From the NCBI GenBank assembly GCA_031290375.1, contig JAITNR010000094.1, positions 1-16,171 of the forward strand: DNA of 16,171 nt, in the 5' to 3' direction. Positions 14,964 to 16,171 of this stretch are shown here, piece after piece. A program made the position numbers and the translations under genes. Position 1 is the stretch's first letter, and each line of letters starts with the position of its first letter. Source of the DNA: Prevotellaceae bacterium (GTDB lineage: Bacteria; Bacteroidota; Bacteroidia; Bacteroidales; Paludibacteraceae). The notes beneath the pieces were generated by a model, which worked only from the letters and a program-made list of their open reading frames with translations, was not told the DNA's origin and searched no databases.

Positions 14964-15983
14964 ATGGATAAAGAAATACAAATCCGCCTCTTGGGGCTGA
15001 AATCCATCATCGGCAATACACCGATGTTGAAAATTGATTACAAATATAAAGGGAAAAAACGTACCATCTTTGCCAAAGCCGAATACCACAACTTGACAGG
15101 AAGTATCAAGGACAGGATGGCTTACCATATTCTGAACGAAGCCTATCGTAGCGGAGAACTGCGTTCGGGTATGCACATCATGGAGGCAACAAGTGGCAAC
15201 ACAGGTATCTCGTTTGCCGCTCTGGGACGTGTAATGGGGCATAAGGTTACCATTTTTATCCCCGATTGGATGAGTGTTGAACGAATCAATCTGATGAAAG
15301 CATTTGGGGCAACTATTCGCCTTGTGAGTAAGGAAGAAGATGGTTTTCTGGGCAGTATCGCCATGACTGTGGAACAGAAAAAAGCCGACTCTGACGGAAT
15401 TTTCCTGCCCTGTCAGTTCGACAATAGTACGAATTGCGAGGCACATTACCTTACCACCGCCCCAGAAATTGTTGAACAACTGTCCCAACTCGGACAACTG
15501 CCCGATGCTTTTGTAGCCGGCGTTGGTACAGGCGGTACCGTGATGGGTGTTGGCAAATACCTGAAAGAGCGTGTCAATAATGAAGTAAAAATATATCCTC
15601 TTGAGCCGAGTAATTCGCCTACATTGACCACAGGGCACAAGGTCGGCAAACACCGTATTCAAGGTATTTCCGATGAGTTTATCCCTTCGATTGTGAAGTT
15701 AAACGAAGTAGATAGTGTTGTGCAGGTTGATGATGGCGATTCGATAATTATGGCTCAAATGCTGGCACAGAATCTCGGTTTGGGAGTGGGAATATCGTCA
15801 GGCGGTAACTTTTTGGGAGCGGTAAAAATTCAGAATGAACTCGGAGCCGATGCCGTTGTTACCACCGTTTTTGCCGATGACAACAAAAAATACCTCAGTA
15901 CCGACTACTCAAAAACGGAGCCGATAAAACCCGATTTCATAACCAACAGCATTGTGTTGGAAAGAGTTACAATGATAAAATAA
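14964..15983 (+). CDS. PLP-dependent cysteine synthase family protein
   Basis: Members of this fold-type II family make cysteine from O-acetylserine (or a related activated serine) and sulfide, or carry out related beta-replacement reactions. The 339-residue protein has the PLP-lysine motif NLTGSIKDR, with Lys49. It has the substrate loop TSGNTG at 76-81 and the phosphate-binding loop GVGTGGTVMG. The C-terminal GVGISSGGNFLGA also fits. The conserved N-terminal IGNTPMLKI starts at residue 16. The PLP motif has Tyr-His-Asn-Leu-Thr where CysK usually has an NPxGS form, so this may be a subgroup with another acceptor or donor. It starts 28 bp after infB with no promoter visible, so it is probably co-transcribed. 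I assign no gene symbol because cysK, cysM and related forms cannot be separated here. Confidence 0.88.
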   Translation: MDKEIQIRLLGLKSIIGNTPMLKIDYKYKGKKRTIFAKAEYHNLTGSIKDRMAYHILNEAYRSGELRSGMHIMEATSGNTGISFAALGRVMGHKVTIFIPDWMSVERINLMKAFGATIRLVSKEEDGFLGSIAMTVEQKKADSDGIFLPCQFDNSTNCEAHYLTTAPEIVEQLSQLGQLPDAFVAGVGTGGTVMGVGKYLKERVNNEVKIYPLEPSNSPTLTTGHKVGKHRIQGISDEFIPSIVKLNEVDSVVQVDDGDSIIMAQMLAQNLGLGVGISSGGNFLGAVKIQNELGADAVVTTVFADDNKKYLSTDYSKTEPIKPDFITNSIVLERVTMIK

Positions 15984-16081
15984 TATGACTGCCCATATAA
16001 TACATAAATTTGGTGCTCTTAGGGTTTAATTCAAATATCGCTGTATACGTCTGTTAACGCCCTGACTTCGACGGTCAAAAA

Positions 16082-16171
16082 TTACAAAGCACTATTACTC
16101 AATGACTTACCAAAACAGTGAGCCACTACACTTTTTAATTTTCGAGTAATTGATAAGGCACTAAACTTCGG
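16082..16171 (-). other. Open minus-strand frame entering from right edge
   Basis: A minus-strand frame is open from the right edge to a TAA at 16082-16084, giving 29 residues (including LKSVVAHCFGKSL). It may be the C-terminus of a gene convergent with the cysteine synthase gene, or chance. The rest of 15984-16081 holds no structure I can support. Confidence 0.2.

Overview
The window looks like chromosomal DNA from a member of the Bacteroidetes, probably Bacteroidales or a near relative. It is AT-rich, with very A/T-rich spacers. Start codons mostly lack a clear Shine-Dalgarno. Several genes are preceded by the phylum-specific promoter pattern TTTG, then 18-20 bases, then TAnnTTTG. The encoded RimP, NusA, IF-2 and ComEC also read like Bacteroidetes versions. 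Species cannot be assigned from sequence alone.

Layout, left to right. Positions 1-214 hold a possible tail of an upstream gene and the comEC promoter. comEC (DNA-uptake channel) runs rightward to 2278 and converges on efp (elongation factor P, minus strand). A spacer then holds the efp promoter element, a 14-bp palindrome and what looks like one copy of an interspersed repeat. A GtrA-family membrane protein (minus) and rsmA (16S rRNA dimethyltransferase, plus) diverge from overlapping promoters. rsmA is followed in the same direction by corA (Mg2+ channel) and a membrane-anchored metallophosphoesterase. A 249-bp spacer of unexpectedly high GC follows. Next comes a minus-strand group: a class I O-methyltransferase, mtnN (MTA/SAH nucleosidase) and, upstream of both, a tRNA-Arg(CCG).

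From about 8630 to 9630 lies a small accessory-looking unit. It has its own good promoter, a leader with two small hairpins, two unrecognised small membrane-protein genes and strong inverted repeats behind them. The window ends with rimP-nusA-infB, the conserved ribosome-maturation, transcription and translation cluster. It is driven by a clear promoter and preceded by an attenuator-like hairpin. A PLP-dependent cysteine synthase-family gene follows 28 bp after infB.

Most genes are housekeeping and easily named. They group around translation (efp, rsmA, tRNA-Arg, rimP, infB) and S-adenosylmethionine use (rsmA, the O-methyltransferase, and mtnN, which clears the SAH they produce). I do not see an obvious defence system, CRISPR array, insertion sequence or phage gene. 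The least explained parts are the two-gene membrane cassette, the GC-rich spacer at 6772-7020 and the rimP leader.
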